The position numbers were made by a program, and so were the translations under genes. Positions 1-9,072 of a DNA stretch of 64,000 nucleotides are shown piece by piece. The notes under the pieces were generated by a model. That model was not told the origin of the DNA. It did not search any database and saw nothing but the letters and a program-made list of their open reading frames with translations. The number at the start of each line of letters is the position of its first letter. The first letter of the stretch is position 1. Origin of the DNA: Lentilactobacillus fungorum (GTDB lineage Bacteria > Bacillota > Bacilli > Lactobacillales > Lactobacillaceae); NCBI RefSeq assembly GCF_016860605.1, contig NZ_BNJR01000007.1, positions 1 to 64,000 on the forward strand, written 5' to 3'.

Positions 1-12
1 AAGTTTATATCA

Positions 13-58
13 CCTAAAAAAGTAGCTCTGGAGATAACTTCAGAGATATTTTTTTAGG
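13..58. terminator. Long A/T-rich inverted repeat, likely terminator of an upstream gene
   Basis: CCTAAAAAA (13-21) pairs with TTTTTTTAGG (49-58), and CTCTG (26-30) pairs with CAGAG (41-45) inside it. The A-tract and T-tract on both sides would allow termination in either direction. The rest of positions 59-263 holds no gene I can support. Confidence 0.6.
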
Positions 59-263
59 TTGAAAAACAAGTAGCTATTGCTTATATAAATGACAAATAAT
101 ACAATGACGGTGTAGTGGGTGATGAATATATATCTGATTTATTAACTTTTAATAAGTAACCGGGTCACTCAATCGGGGGAATGGCGCGGTCGCTGGATAA
201 TATTCAGACACGTTTGGCTACAGATTGATGGGGAATACTTAATCTAAAGGGGGAAGATTATTT

Positions 264-3200
264 ATGCAAACAGATAATGTACTAGAACGCCATCGATATC
301 GGGTTATCACATCTATTCTGACTGTGATAACTGGACTTATCATGGCGCTATTTTTTTTGAGTTCAACTGCCTCAGCAGATGATTCAGTTGGCAGCAGTCC
401 ATTTAAATTAACCACAAACATTAATCCAAACAGCACTTATAAAGGGGGCTGGGGGATTAATTTTGATCTGACAATGGTTTCAAATACCGGCGGTCAATTG
501 CAGCAAGGCGATCAAGTCCAAATTTCCGTGCCAAAAGATGAAGCCGGCAATCCAGCCTTTGATCTTAATTCACTGCAACCGAACTTTGTATCTTCGGGTG
601 ATATCTTTAAAGTGACAGTTGATCGGACAACGGGTAACGATCATCCGGACTTGATTCATATCACGGCAACGAGGGATGTGCCATATGATCAATTAGCTAA
701 AGCCGGATTTTCAATTTTCATTAAGACAACAGCAAAAACAGCAGCGGGGGTTGGCAAGGTTCAGACGTATTCGCCGGTCAAAGTTGATTTTATTCCAGTC
801 AAAGGCAATCCAACCAATCACTTAAATGAATCCATTAACATTAAACCAGAGCTTAAGGGTGGAGCCACGCCTGATGGCCTCGGTAATCAGATTTTTGGTG
901 GTTTTGGAGGATTGGCTTTTCCCCAAGGATTCAATCCGGTTGGCAATGATCGCTTTAATGCGAATTATTGGTGCCCAACTAACCCCGACGATGAGTTTCG
1001 TACTGCAAGCGAAAGCCTAGTTTACTCGTTTACGCAGCCGGCCACGGCATCTTGGGCTCAAATCACGTTGCCAACTGATCCAAAGAGAGTCCCCAAGACG
1101 TTGACGTGGAAGCTATCAACCGATGATCCGGTGGCGCATCTTGACTATCGGTTTTTATCACCAAAATCTTTGAGTGTCTACAAGGCGAACCCTGACGGCA
1201 CGTTTAGTTTGCAGCCGGCAACGTTAACCGTTTCTCCAGATGAAAAACAAGTTACTTTTACGTTAAGCGGCCTGGCTGCTGGAGTGAGTTACAACATTCC
1301 ATTTTCGGTTGGCACCTTTTCATCGACCAGTCGGCTTCAGGTAACGTCGCATATTGAAGCGAGTGAGGCGGAAGTGGCTCCCAATGTCGACAATGATGGG
1401 AATAAAATTGTCGAAATGAAGTACAACCACTCCGTTGATCCCGGGTACGTCCCGGACTTTAAACCGCGGCATTTGACAATGACGTTGGCCGACGCGAGAA
1501 AGATGCTCTATGATCAGCAGCAGCTAAAAGCCGACCAGGTGCTTTTGCCAAACTTTTACTCAGATCTCAAGGACATCAACAACCAACCGACAACCGACAC
1601 GGTCCATTTTGGTTCCGGGTTTGATAAGACAACCCTTGATTATGATCAGCTTAAGAATAATCAGACTTATGAAATCCCACTTTACGCTGCCAATCAATAT
1701 GGCGTGAGCGCCGTGAAGACAGCAACCTTAACGATTGCCGATAGTCCGCAAACCGCATTAGCCGGACAATTTATTGACGTCGATACTGGTAAGCAAGTTC
1801 AGGCTGATTTCACTTTAAGTCGGCCGGATAACGTTGATATTGGTGATATCAGCGATGTTCAAACTTTAATGACTGATCAGAAGGTTACCATACCAGCGGG
1901 CTACCATTATGCAACGGCTAGTGAATTAAAAGACAACCAAGCCCAGTCTGAAAGCATCAAATGGGGGTCAACGCCAGCACCCATTAAGGTGTATATCAAG
2001 AAAAATGTTAACTATGGGAAGCTAAATGGTGAAGTGATTGATGCCAGTACCAGCCAACAGATGGGGACAACCCAAGACTTAGGAACGGGAAACGCAAGTC
2101 AGCCAACGGTCATCATTAAGGCAGGGGATGATTGGATTACAGCAATCGCGCCAAGCAACCAATATACAGTTGACGGTTATACAATTGGCAAAAAAAGTGC
2201 TGCCAATCCCATTCGGCCATTAGTTGATCAAGCACAAATCCCCTATCCAACCAGCGATACGACACCAGTGACTGAAACGGTTTACGTGTATGTCACTAAG
2301 AAAACACCAGTTGTCCATTATGGTTCATTGAATGCGAAGGTTGTCGATGATCAAGGAATAATTCTTGCGACCACCAATTTTGGTCAAGGATCGGACACTA
2401 AAAAAGAGCTGACCATTAACAAAGCCGACCAGTGGATTCAGACGATAGCTGCAAAAGGCTATACCGTAAGTGGCTGGACAGCTGGCCAGAAGAGTGATGC
2501 CAACCCGCTGCAAACAACTTGGCCAGCTAAGGTTGCCTACCCAACTGATGGCACTACCCGAACAATTTATGTTTATGTGTCAAAGAAAGCCACGCCAGCG
2601 CCTAACCCAACGCCTAACCCAACGCCAAATCCGACCCCTACTCCAACACCTACACCTGTGCCAACACCTAATCCGACACCGACGCCTTCTCCTACCCCAA
2701 CGCCAACCGCGCCAACGACGACTACAACCGAACAGCCGGCTGAACCGGCGGGAACGGCTAAAATTGGTGAGGCAGTCTATGCTTTGAAGAAAATCTATAT
2801 GTATCAGCACAATACGTTCAAGGTGAAGGAACGCAAAGCTCACTATGTTAGTAAGCCTCGCGTTTACCGACCAATGTTTGTGGTTACTGGTTACGCGCAC
2901 TCTAAGAACGGTCACTTGCGTTATAAAGTTCGCGATGTTAACCACCTAACTAAGAACAAAAACAAGCGCGGCTATATCACTGCGCAGTGGGCATATATCC
3001 GCCCAGTTTATTATCATAGTCAACACCAGACGTTGACGGTGATTAATCCCCGCGGTGTAAATGCTTATAAACGGGTCAACTTGACAGGTGAGGTTAAACA
3101 TTACAAGCAAGGGACAATTCTCCACGTGACAAAGTTTGTCCATCATAACCTAACGACCCGTTATGTTCTTAATAACGAAAACTATATTACCGGAAACCGC

Positions 3201-3446
3201 AAACTTATCAAGATGGGCCGGCACAAACAGGTTCGGTACGTGACAGTCAAGAAGACGCTTAATCGTTATCGAACGGTTAACTTAACGCGCCGCAACAAGG
3301 TCCATATTAAAAAGGGCACTAATCTGAAAGTTAGCAATTTTGATTACAGCCACGCTAACAGTGTTACCAAGCATGGTGCCTTGAGATACCATGTAAGTGG
3401 CGGTTATATCACTGGCAATTCAAAATTCGTAAAAGTTGATTACTAA
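264..3446 (+). CDS. Secreted cell-surface protein with MucBP-like segment and DUF5776-type C-terminus
   Basis: A 1060-residue secreted adhesin-like protein. The start follows a strong AAAGGGGGAAG ribosome site. A signal peptide runs to about residue 38 (hydrophobic core, then STASA before DD). Residues 40-490 look like beta-rich adhesin domains. Around 495-580 there is one MucBP-like segment with the IPAGYHYAT motif also seen in the giant protein at 23042. Two related repeats of about 90-100 residues follow (about 582-680 and 685-775; YGKLNGEV and YGSLNAKV, each ending in VYVYV plus TKK or SKK). Residues 775-827 are a Pro-Thr-Asn linker. The basic C-terminus (about 831-1060) is a DUF5776-type region shared with the giant protein. 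There is no LPXTG motif or C-terminal membrane helix, so attachment is probably non-covalent through the cationic tail (inference). Ligand unknown. Confidence 0.88.
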   Translation: MQTDNVLERHRYRVITSILTVITGLIMALFFLSSTASADDSVGSSPFKLTTNINPNSTYKGGWGINFDLTMVSNTGGQLQQGDQVQISVPKDEAGNPAFDLNSLQPNFVSSGDIFKVTVDRTTGNDHPDLIHITATRDVPYDQLAKAGFSIFIKTTAKTAAGVGKVQTYSPVKVDFIPVKGNPTNHLNESINIKPELKGGATPDGLGNQIFGGFGGLAFPQGFNPVGNDRFNANYWCPTNPDDEFRTASESLVYSFTQPATASWAQITLPTDPKRVPKTLTWKLSTDDPVAHLDYRFLSPKSLSVYKANPDGTFSLQPATLTVSPDEKQVTFTLSGLAAGVSYNIPFSVGTFSSTSRLQVTSHIEASEAEVAPNVDNDGNKIVEMKYNHSVDPGYVPDFKPRHLTMTLADARKMLYDQQQLKADQVLLPNFYSDLKDINNQPTTDTVHFGSGFDKTTLDYDQLKNNQTYEIPLYAANQYGVSAVKTATLTIADSPQTALAGQFIDVDTGKQVQADFTLSRPDNVDIGDISDVQTLMTDQKVTIPAGYHYATASELKDNQAQSESIKWGSTPAPIKVYIKKNVNYGKLNGEVIDASTSQQMGTTQDLGTGNASQPTVIIKAGDDWITAIAPSNQYTVDGYTIGKKSAANPIRPLVDQAQIPYPTSDTTPVTETVYVYVTKKTPVVHYGSLNAKVVDDQGIILATTNFGQGSDTKKELTINKADQWIQTIAAKGYTVSGWTAGQKSDANPLQTTWPAKVAYPTDGTTRTIYVYVSKKATPAPNPTPNPTPNPTPTPTPTPVPTPNPTPTPSPTPTPTAPTTTTTEQPAEPAGTAKIGEAVYALKKIYMYQHNTFKVKERKAHYVSKPRVYRPMFVVTGYAHSKNGHLRYKVRDVNHLTKNKNKRGYITAQWAYIRPVYYHSQHQTLTVINPRGVNAYKRVNLTGEVKHYKQGTILHVTKFVHHNLTTRYVLNNENYITGNRKLIKMGRHKQVRYVTVKKTLNRYRTVNLTRRNKVHIKKGTNLKVSNFDYSHANSVTKHGALRYHVSGGYITGNSKFVKVDY

Positions 3447-3605
3447 ATTAATATTAAAAATCATAAACCCATAATCGCCAAGATCGCCATTAACAAATAT
3501 GGTGATTAATGTGCAATGCGAGTTTGTGAAAAATAATTAATAACAACTCAATGAATAGTTTAAAGACGCATCTTGAATGAGTTGACGGAGTGCGTTAATA
3601 TCAAT

Positions 3606-3632
3606 TTGTACCGGTATAACAGTGATTATAAT
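3606..3632 (+). promoter_or_regulatory. Candidate promoter for the Cna-B surface protein
   Basis: TTGTAC (3606-3611) and a perfect TATAAT (3627-3632) are separated by 15 bp, shorter than ideal. It lies about 120 bp before the 3750 start. The interval 3447-3605 also has a weak hairpin (ATCGCCAT/ATGGTGAT, near 3484-3508) without a T-tract. Confidence 0.35.
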
Positions 3633-3749
3633 AAGTAAGTACTGATTTGGAACTATAAGTTAAGGGGCTTGTGGTTACTTGATCGACTAACATGACCAAC
3701 TTGTGAGAATCGCTGTTATTTCGGAAAATTGAATAGGGGGAGATACACA

Positions 3750-5390
3750 ATGGGGAAGACTTTGCACAAAATTTATCATTTTGCTGCTGAGCATTTTCGG
3801 CTGCTTGCGATTGTAGCTGTTTTGCTTTGTTCGTTTGCTCAAGCGGCTGTTGTTTCACAAAGTGCCAGTGCCGATAGTCTTGATAGTCAAATAACTGGTT
3901 TGACTGCTAATGACGCACAAGAAAACGGCGCGACGGTCTCAACCACGGATTCACAAAAGTGGTATGCAGGACCGGTTCACAATTTGACTTATAATTTTAA
4001 GATTAATGACAACGTGACGGTTAAGGACGGGGATACCGCGACCGTTACGTTACCGACGGGGGCCGTTTTTAGGACACCTGAGAAGTTTGATATTAAAGCA
4101 TCCAATACCCAAGAAACCGTTGGTCAATTTACGGCCGACCCAAATACAACAACCGGTCAGGTAACGTTTAGCAACGCTGCTTACTGGGCTAAATATCATA
4201 CTGACCGAAATGGGACCCTTCAATTCTCGGTTACCGGGACGCGGGCATTTACACCAAGTTATGGCGTCAATGTCTACTTAGCCAAGAATGGCTGGGCTAA
4301 GAATGAATCTGTTCGGAGTAACGGGACACTATCACAAGTGACTTGGCAAATCCTGGTTAATCCAAATAATCACAAGTTAAATAACGTTAAAGTTCAAGAT
4401 AAACTCGGCAATACCAGTGCTCAAAGCATTGATCCAAGTTCAATTTACGTGACGGATAATGCCACCGGTCAAAAATTGCCGGCTACTCAATATACCGTTA
4501 CGCCAAGCGCTACTGGGTTTGACTTTCAATGGAATGGGTCATTGGACAAAGCCATCAATATTATGTTGACAACGAATATCTCTGATGACAATGCTTATAG
4601 TCAATTTGGCCAAGAACTTGACTTACCGAACACGGCTTCGATCAATGCTACGGATGTGACCAATTCAACTACTGGTACGCCAGTGACGACTTCAAACACA
4701 AAGACCGTTGTTTTGACAATGGGCAAGGGTTCGGCTTCTGGTAATTATGTTGATCAAAAGACCAATGTGACCGTTAAGAAGGTTTGGAAAGACGTTCCTT
4801 GTTACGTCACTACCCCAGCAACTTCAGCTAAGCTTTATGCCGATGGGGTTGATACTGGCAAGACGGTTGACTTAAACGCCGACAACGCCTATACCGCTAC
4901 GTTTAGTGGGCTGGAAAAGTTTGCCAAGGACGGTCATGCGATTAAGTACACGGTTAACGAAGCGAATGTTCCCAATCGTTATAAAACTGATCCGCAAGGC
5001 AACCCGCAAATTGCTCCGGATGCAAATGGCGTTGTTACATTAACTAACGTTTATCAATGGCAAAATACTTACACGTATGTCAACGTTGTGAAGCAGTGGC
5101 AAAATGTGCCGTTCTGGAAATGCAAACCATGTATTACAGTGACGTTGTATCGTGATGGCAATCCCTATCGCCACGCAATCTTAGATAACTGCAATGGGTT
5201 TCAAACAACCTTTGCTTATCTGCCGCAATATGATGCCCAAGGCAATGAATATCACTACACGGTTGCAGAAAAGCACGTTCCATGGAACTATGAAACAACC
5301 ACCCCGGGTCAGCGAACACCGGTTAACCACACGGTTACACTCGTCAATGTTTACAAACATCACAGTCTCTTTCCGTGCTGGGACTTTTGA
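3750..5390 (+). CDS. Secreted Cna-B-domain adhesin without sortase signal
   Basis: A 546-residue surface protein. The open frame extends back to a TTG at 3729, but the AGGGGGAGA site at 3735-3743 points to ATG 3750. A signal peptide ends near residue 41 (SQSASA then DS). Residues about 45-330 resemble the Ig-like collagen-binding or Sdr-type adhesin fold. Two Cna-B repeats follow (about 340-432 and 444-537). Both keep the pieces of the isopeptide triad: Lys in the first strand (KKVWKD, VKQWQN), Glu in YTVNE or YTVAE, and Asn in LTNVY or LVNVY. The protein ends right after the second repeat with FPCWDF: no LPXTG, no membrane helix. Five cysteines in the mature part (VPCYV, KCKPC, DNCNG, FPCW) are unusual for a secreted Lactobacillaceae protein. 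Ligand and anchoring mode are unknown. Confidence 0.85.
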   Translation: MGKTLHKIYHFAAEHFRLLAIVAVLLCSFAQAAVVSQSASADSLDSQITGLTANDAQENGATVSTTDSQKWYAGPVHNLTYNFKINDNVTVKDGDTATVTLPTGAVFRTPEKFDIKASNTQETVGQFTADPNTTTGQVTFSNAAYWAKYHTDRNGTLQFSVTGTRAFTPSYGVNVYLAKNGWAKNESVRSNGTLSQVTWQILVNPNNHKLNNVKVQDKLGNTSAQSIDPSSIYVTDNATGQKLPATQYTVTPSATGFDFQWNGSLDKAINIMLTTNISDDNAYSQFGQELDLPNTASINATDVTNSTTGTPVTTSNTKTVVLTMGKGSASGNYVDQKTNVTVKKVWKDVPCYVTTPATSAKLYADGVDTGKTVDLNADNAYTATFSGLEKFAKDGHAIKYTVNEANVPNRYKTDPQGNPQIAPDANGVVTLTNVYQWQNTYTYVNVVKQWQNVPFWKCKPCITVTLYRDGNPYRHAILDNCNGFQTTFAYLPQYDAQGNEYHYTVAEKHVPWNYETTTPGQRTPVNHTVTLVNVYKHHSLFPCWDF

Positions 5391-5435
5391 AATAAACTAA
5401 ATATAAGCTATTAGTCTGGACTCATCAGGCTGGGA

Positions 5436-5474
5436 AAGGCTGGAAACAAGACTGTGAGTTTTGCTTCCAGCCTT
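5436..5474 (+). terminator. Hairpin downstream of the Cna-B gene
   Basis: AAGGCTGGAA (5436-5445) pairs with TTCCAGCCTT (5465-5474), a perfect 10-bp stem with a 19-nt loop. No strong T-tract follows, so it may be a weak or factor-dependent terminator. Confidence 0.45.
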
Positions 5475-5597
5475 CCTTAAATTAATGAGAAGCAAGATCT
5501 AAGAATAAATTGCTGGTTAATGGGGCGAAGAATTGCTTAGATACACGGGGAATGCTGGGAGATGGTTGCTTCTAAGCGCCTGGCTTCGCTCGCTGAT

Positions 5598-5717
5598 TAG
5601 GACAGCTACGCAAAGCAGGGATCTGCGCGTAAGCACCTCTAACAAAAATCCCAAGCCCGGGGATTTTCGCTAGAGGAGCCTTACACTCCGATCCCTAAGC
5701 GCTTTGCTTCGCTCACT
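5598..5717 (+). repeat. Palindromic repeat unit R1
   Basis: First of three head-to-tail units between the adhesin and the glycosyltransferase operon. It begins TAGGACAGCT and ends CGCTCACT. Paired arms: GCAAAGC/GCTTTGC, GGGATC/GATCCC, CCTCT/AGAGG, AAAATCCC/GGGGATTTT, around the constant loop AAGCCC. A degenerate right-hand end of another unit lies just before it (about 5570-5594). Confidence 0.85.
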
Positions 5718-5721
5718 GATT

Positions 5722-5841
5722 TAGGACAGCTACGCCAGGCAGAAAGCTCCGTGTAAGCACCTCAGCCACAAATTCCAAGCCCGGAAATTTCCGTCTGAGG
5801 AGCCTTACACTCCGCTTTCTAACCGCTTTGCTCCGCTCACT
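5722..5841 (+). repeat. Palindromic repeat unit R2
   Basis: Same ends and loop as R1 but different arm sequence: AGAAAGC/GCTTTCT, GTGTAAG/CTTACAC, CCTCAG/CTGAGG and AATTCC with GGAAATT. Arms changed in concert relative to R1. Confidence 0.85.
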
Positions 5842-5845
5842 GATT

Positions 5846-5964
5846 TAGGACAGCTGCGCAAAGCAGAAACTTCCGCATAAAACATCTTGGCCAAAAATCC
5901 AAGCCCGGGATTTCCGACCAAGATGCCTTATGCTCCAGTTTCTAACCGCTTTGCTTCGCTCACT
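5846..5964 (+). repeat. Palindromic repeat unit R3
   Basis: Arms AGAAACT/AGTTTCT, CATAA/TTATG and CATCTTGG/CCAAGATG around AAGCCC. It differs at only three of 119 positions from unit R6 about 38.6 kb away. Its end touches the ribosome site of the glycosyltransferase gene starting at 5977. Confidence 0.88.
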
Positions 5965-5976
5965 AGGGGGAATTAC

Positions 5977-7338
5977 ATGCATTTTTTGACACTAATGTGG
6001 GTTTTTTTGTTCATTTCACTATTTTGTACTGGCGGGTTTAGTATTTTGAACCTGTTTAATATTTTTTGTTACAAAGATATCCACCGGCGATTTTCAGAAC
6101 ACAAGATTCGCCAGATTACGCATTTGTACATTATGGTTCCAGCGCTAAACGAAGTTAATGAAATTGTTGGCACCGTCAACCGACTGTTAACGGCGATCAA
6201 ACCGCTGCCAGTCACGACAACGTTGGTTATCATTGATGATGGCTCGAATGACGGGACTCATGAAAAATTGTTGGCTTTCGAAGATAATCCCAGCGTTCAC
6301 GTGTTGACCCGAAAATTTCCAAACGCCCAAAAAGGCAAAGGCGAGGCATTAAATGACGGTCTGGCGTGGATTGTGAAGCACGCCGTTGATTTTAAAAATG
6401 TGGTGGTCGGAGTCATTGACAGTGATTCTCAGCCCAATGCGCAAATTTTAATGGATGTCTATAATGGGTTTACGCATTCGAAGTATGACCTATTGCAAAC
6501 GGGGATTGCAATTAATAACATTCATAACTTCTTGACATTGATGCAGGAATTTGAATTTGGCGTCCCCAACTTATTGCAACAAGTTATCCGCATGGGCTGG
6601 GGAAGTGCGATTGCCTCTGGTAACGGCCAGTTTATGACTTTGGAAATGGCGAATACCATCAGGTGGAATAATTCACTGTTAGACGACTTGGAGTTTAGCA
6701 TCAATGGCCTGTTACACGGCTTCGTTGGGGGATTTTTAGCCAATACATTTATGCCTCAAGAAGGGGTTTTAAAGTATCGGCCATTGGTCAAGCAACGGGT
6801 TCGCTGGTGCCATGGCGGCATGCAATGTTTGTTTAGATATGGTAAACAGGTCTTTTGGTCCAAGCAAATCTCACCACAATTAAAAACTGACCTGCTCGTT
6901 TTCATGATTTTACCGTTTTTCTCGATCCTGTTTACAATTAGTTCATTTATGGCAACGATCGTGCTAGTCGTTCATTTGGTGATGTGGCCACAAGGCACCA
7001 TCATCGCTGCTTTCACAGTTATTTCAATTGGAACCGTGATTACGGCGTTGATGATTTTCGCTGCCGATCATCTGGGAAATGCTCAGATTAAAGCGTTGAG
7101 TATCAAACAAGTCCTGATGATGGCGATTGGCAACTTGATTTATTCCTGGTTAATGGCACCAGTGGCCTTTATTGCCTTGTTTAGGTTGGTGACGCGCAAA
7201 AATGATTGGTCCAAAACGGCCCACGATCAGTCAACGGTTTACACGTCACGGCGCAAACCGGCCCAAACTGCTATTTATGAATCATCTTATCAACACGCTT
7301 ATCAGCCAAGAACGGCGAAAGATCGGGTGATGAAATGA
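5977..7338 (+). CDS. Membrane glycosyltransferase, family 2 (processive type)
   Basis: A 453-residue GT2 enzyme. The open frame runs upstream into repeat R3, but the AGGGGGAA ribosome site at 5965-5972 selects ATG 5977. It has an N-terminal membrane helix (about 5-25), a cytoplasmic catalytic domain and four or so C-terminal helices (about 300-430). Catalytic motifs are visible: nucleotide-binding DDGSNDGT near residue 86, the metal-binding DSDS near 147, and QRVRW near 271, the Q-x-x-R-W signature of processive synthases such as cellulose, hyaluronan or poly-N-acetylglucosamine synthases. It should build or transfer a sugar polymer at the membrane; the product cannot be told from sequence. 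It overlaps the next membrane protein gene by 4 bp (ATGA), so the two form an operon and probably one pathway. Confidence 0.85.
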   Translation: MHFLTLMWVFLFISLFCTGGFSILNLFNIFCYKDIHRRFSEHKIRQITHLYIMVPALNEVNEIVGTVNRLLTAIKPLPVTTTLVIIDDGSNDGTHEKLLAFEDNPSVHVLTRKFPNAQKGKGEALNDGLAWIVKHAVDFKNVVVGVIDSDSQPNAQILMDVYNGFTHSKYDLLQTGIAINNIHNFLTLMQEFEFGVPNLLQQVIRMGWGSAIASGNGQFMTLEMANTIRWNNSLLDDLEFSINGLLHGFVGGFLANTFMPQEGVLKYRPLVKQRVRWCHGGMQCLFRYGKQVFWSKQISPQLKTDLLVFMILPFFSILFTISSFMATIVLVVHLVMWPQGTIIAAFTVISIGTVITALMIFAADHLGNAQIKALSIKQVLMMAIGNLIYSWLMAPVAFIALFRLVTRKNDWSKTAHDQSTVYTSRRKPAQTAIYESSYQHAYQPRTAKDRVMK

Positions 7339-8975
7339 TGAAAATGAAACAGCCGGGCTTTCTCAAATTAACTTATTTTTTAGTGACCGGTGCGGCAATT
7401 TTAGCAATCATTTGGTTGATGGCGGCGACCATTACGGGATATTTTCGAATTTTTTATAAATCCTTTGCGCCCAACACCGATGGCCTGATCACTTGGACAA
7501 TGCTGGCAATGATTTGCTTGATGATTCTATGGCAGCTTGCCGGGTTCTTCGCGAAACGCTTTACCGGCTGGTTGGTTGCCTTTATTGGCTTGATGTCAAT
7601 TCCAAAGATTGTGCTGATATTAGTCTTTAAACTTCACCCAATCTCTGATATGTACAGCTACAATGTTTTGGCTGCTTCTAGGGCTAACGGGGATTCATGG
7701 CACTGGATGTATCACGTTGGGGTTCTAGATTTAGATAGTATCTTTCCCCATGTCTTACATATTGCGAACCTTTATAACTATTTATTTAAGATATTTGCCA
7801 ACTCACCGAAAGTGATTCAGTTTTTTAACGTTGTGGTAAGTGCATTGACAGCAATTTTGGTTATGAACATTGTCAGTTATTTCTTTAATCGTCATGTTGG
7901 CATGTTTGCCGCAATGGTCTTTTTCTTCACGCCAACGTGGTATCTTTTTACAACGTTAATCGGCGCAGAACCTACTTGGGTATTTTTACTGTTTTTGAGT
8001 TTATGGCTACTTAAGCGATTGGTTAATTATCGTTCATTTTCGGATTGGCATTTCTGGGTAACGGTTGGCCTGATTGCTGTGGTTTTAGACGCTGCGCAAA
8101 GCATTCGACCGCTTTCGATGGCTTTTGGAATTGGTTATAGTTTGTTTGTCTGGTTTAGATTTAAAGAAGCTCCTTCAACCAAGACAAATGAGATGACCGG
8201 CGAACGTGAACGACGAGCGGCTTTTTGGGTGCCAAGGATTGGCATTTTGGTGGTCGCGATGGCTTTCTTTGGCTTGAACCAACTGCAGCCAAGAATTGAC
8301 AGACTGTACTTTGGGGTTCCAATTGCAAAAGCAACTGTTGGTGAAGCCTATACGCTGGCAGTGGGAACCAATCCGAAGACGGGTGGCATCTACTCTGATC
8401 AAATCGCGGCCAATTTGGAGAAATATAATCATAATCAGAAATTATCAATGGCTGAGCGCTTTGACGGGTTTAATCAGGTGTTGACGACGCAATTAGCGGA
8501 CAATGTTCATTATTTGACTAAGCGAAAAGCTTGGGGAAAGTTCTTATATCAAAAGACCGAAATTTTGATGAGACCGGAATATGGGCAAGTCTCATTTTAC
8601 GAAAATACTCGAAAAAAGTTTAGCCAGATGGATGTCATGCCCCGATCAGTAATTACTTCCTCAACCAACATTTCGACGGGCTGGGAAGTTGCCATGATGG
8701 TTTTGGTTCTGTTAAGCCTTTTGACGCAATTAATCCCCAAAGAAGATAGTTTAAGCGCCGCCCGTGAGCAAAACGGTATTTTGATTAATGAAATCATTCT
8801 GATTGGCATGACCTTGATTTTTCTAGCTGTAGAAGTTCAAAGTCGTTACCAAATTGCTTTTTACCTGCCATGGGTAGCGTTAAGCAGTATTGGGATGCGC
8901 TATATGATGCCGTCACTTAGCTACCAACCGGAAAAAGAAGTAAGCGCCGCTGGTGATTCTGAAAAATACGATTAA
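7335..8975 (+). CDS. Polytopic membrane protein, probable GT39/ArnT-like glycosyltransferase
   Basis: A 546-residue protein with about 10-12 predicted membrane helices and a large segment (about 315-450) between helices, as in GT-C fold enzymes that use lipid-linked sugars (family knowledge). The first extracytoplasmic loop region contains acidic residues (DMYSYN, DLDS), but I cannot firmly place the catalytic Asp. It starts inside the stop of the GT2 gene (ATGA overlap). Together they suggest synthesis and transfer of a surface glycan or glycosylation of a surface protein; the two adhesins just upstream are possible substrates (inference). An alternative is a polymer flippase or membrane accessory subunit. 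Confidence 0.65.
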   Translation: MMKMKQPGFLKLTYFLVTGAAILAIIWLMAATITGYFRIFYKSFAPNTDGLITWTMLAMICLMILWQLAGFFAKRFTGWLVAFIGLMSIPKIVLILVFKLHPISDMYSYNVLAASRANGDSWHWMYHVGVLDLDSIFPHVLHIANLYNYLFKIFANSPKVIQFFNVVVSALTAILVMNIVSYFFNRHVGMFAAMVFFFTPTWYLFTTLIGAEPTWVFLLFLSLWLLKRLVNYRSFSDWHFWVTVGLIAVVLDAAQSIRPLSMAFGIGYSLFVWFRFKEAPSTKTNEMTGERERRAAFWVPRIGILVVAMAFFGLNQLQPRIDRLYFGVPIAKATVGEAYTLAVGTNPKTGGIYSDQIAANLEKYNHNQKLSMAERFDGFNQVLTTQLADNVHYLTKRKAWGKFLYQKTEILMRPEYGQVSFYENTRKKFSQMDVMPRSVITSSTNISTGWEVAMMVLVLLSLLTQLIPKEDSLSAAREQNGILINEIILIGMTLIFLAVEVQSRYQIAFYLPWVALSSIGMRYMMPSLSYQPEKEVSAAGDSEKYD

Positions 8976-8990
8976 ATTAAAGCAAAATAA

Positions 8991-9054
8991 AACGGCTTCC
9001 TCAATGAACTAGCTTTCAAAACTGAGAGCTGGCTCATAATGGAAGGCGTTTTTT
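8991..9054. terminator. Bidirectional terminator between convergent genes
   Basis: A long stem with outer arms AACGGCTTCC and GGAAGGCGTT and inner arms TAGCTTTC and GAGAGCTGG, followed by T6. It is placed between the GT39-like gene and the minus-strand deoxyribosyltransferase gene. Confidence 0.8.
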
Positions 9055-9072
9055 GATTAGCAATTAAGCTGA

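Noticed and set aside
2590-2945. Arg-rich minus-strand and plus-strand frames over the Pro-Thr linker
   Set aside because: They arise from the low-complexity CCAACGCC-type repeats coding for the Pro-Thr-Asn linker in the surface protein.
5598-5964. CRISPR-like array of three regular units
   Set aside because: Units abut with 4-bp gaps, have no unique spacers, and are long palindromes. No cas gene is present.
5887-5976. N-terminal extension of the GT2 protein by 30 residues
   Set aside because: That part is palindromic repeat R3; the ribosome site at 5965-5972 supports ATG 5977.
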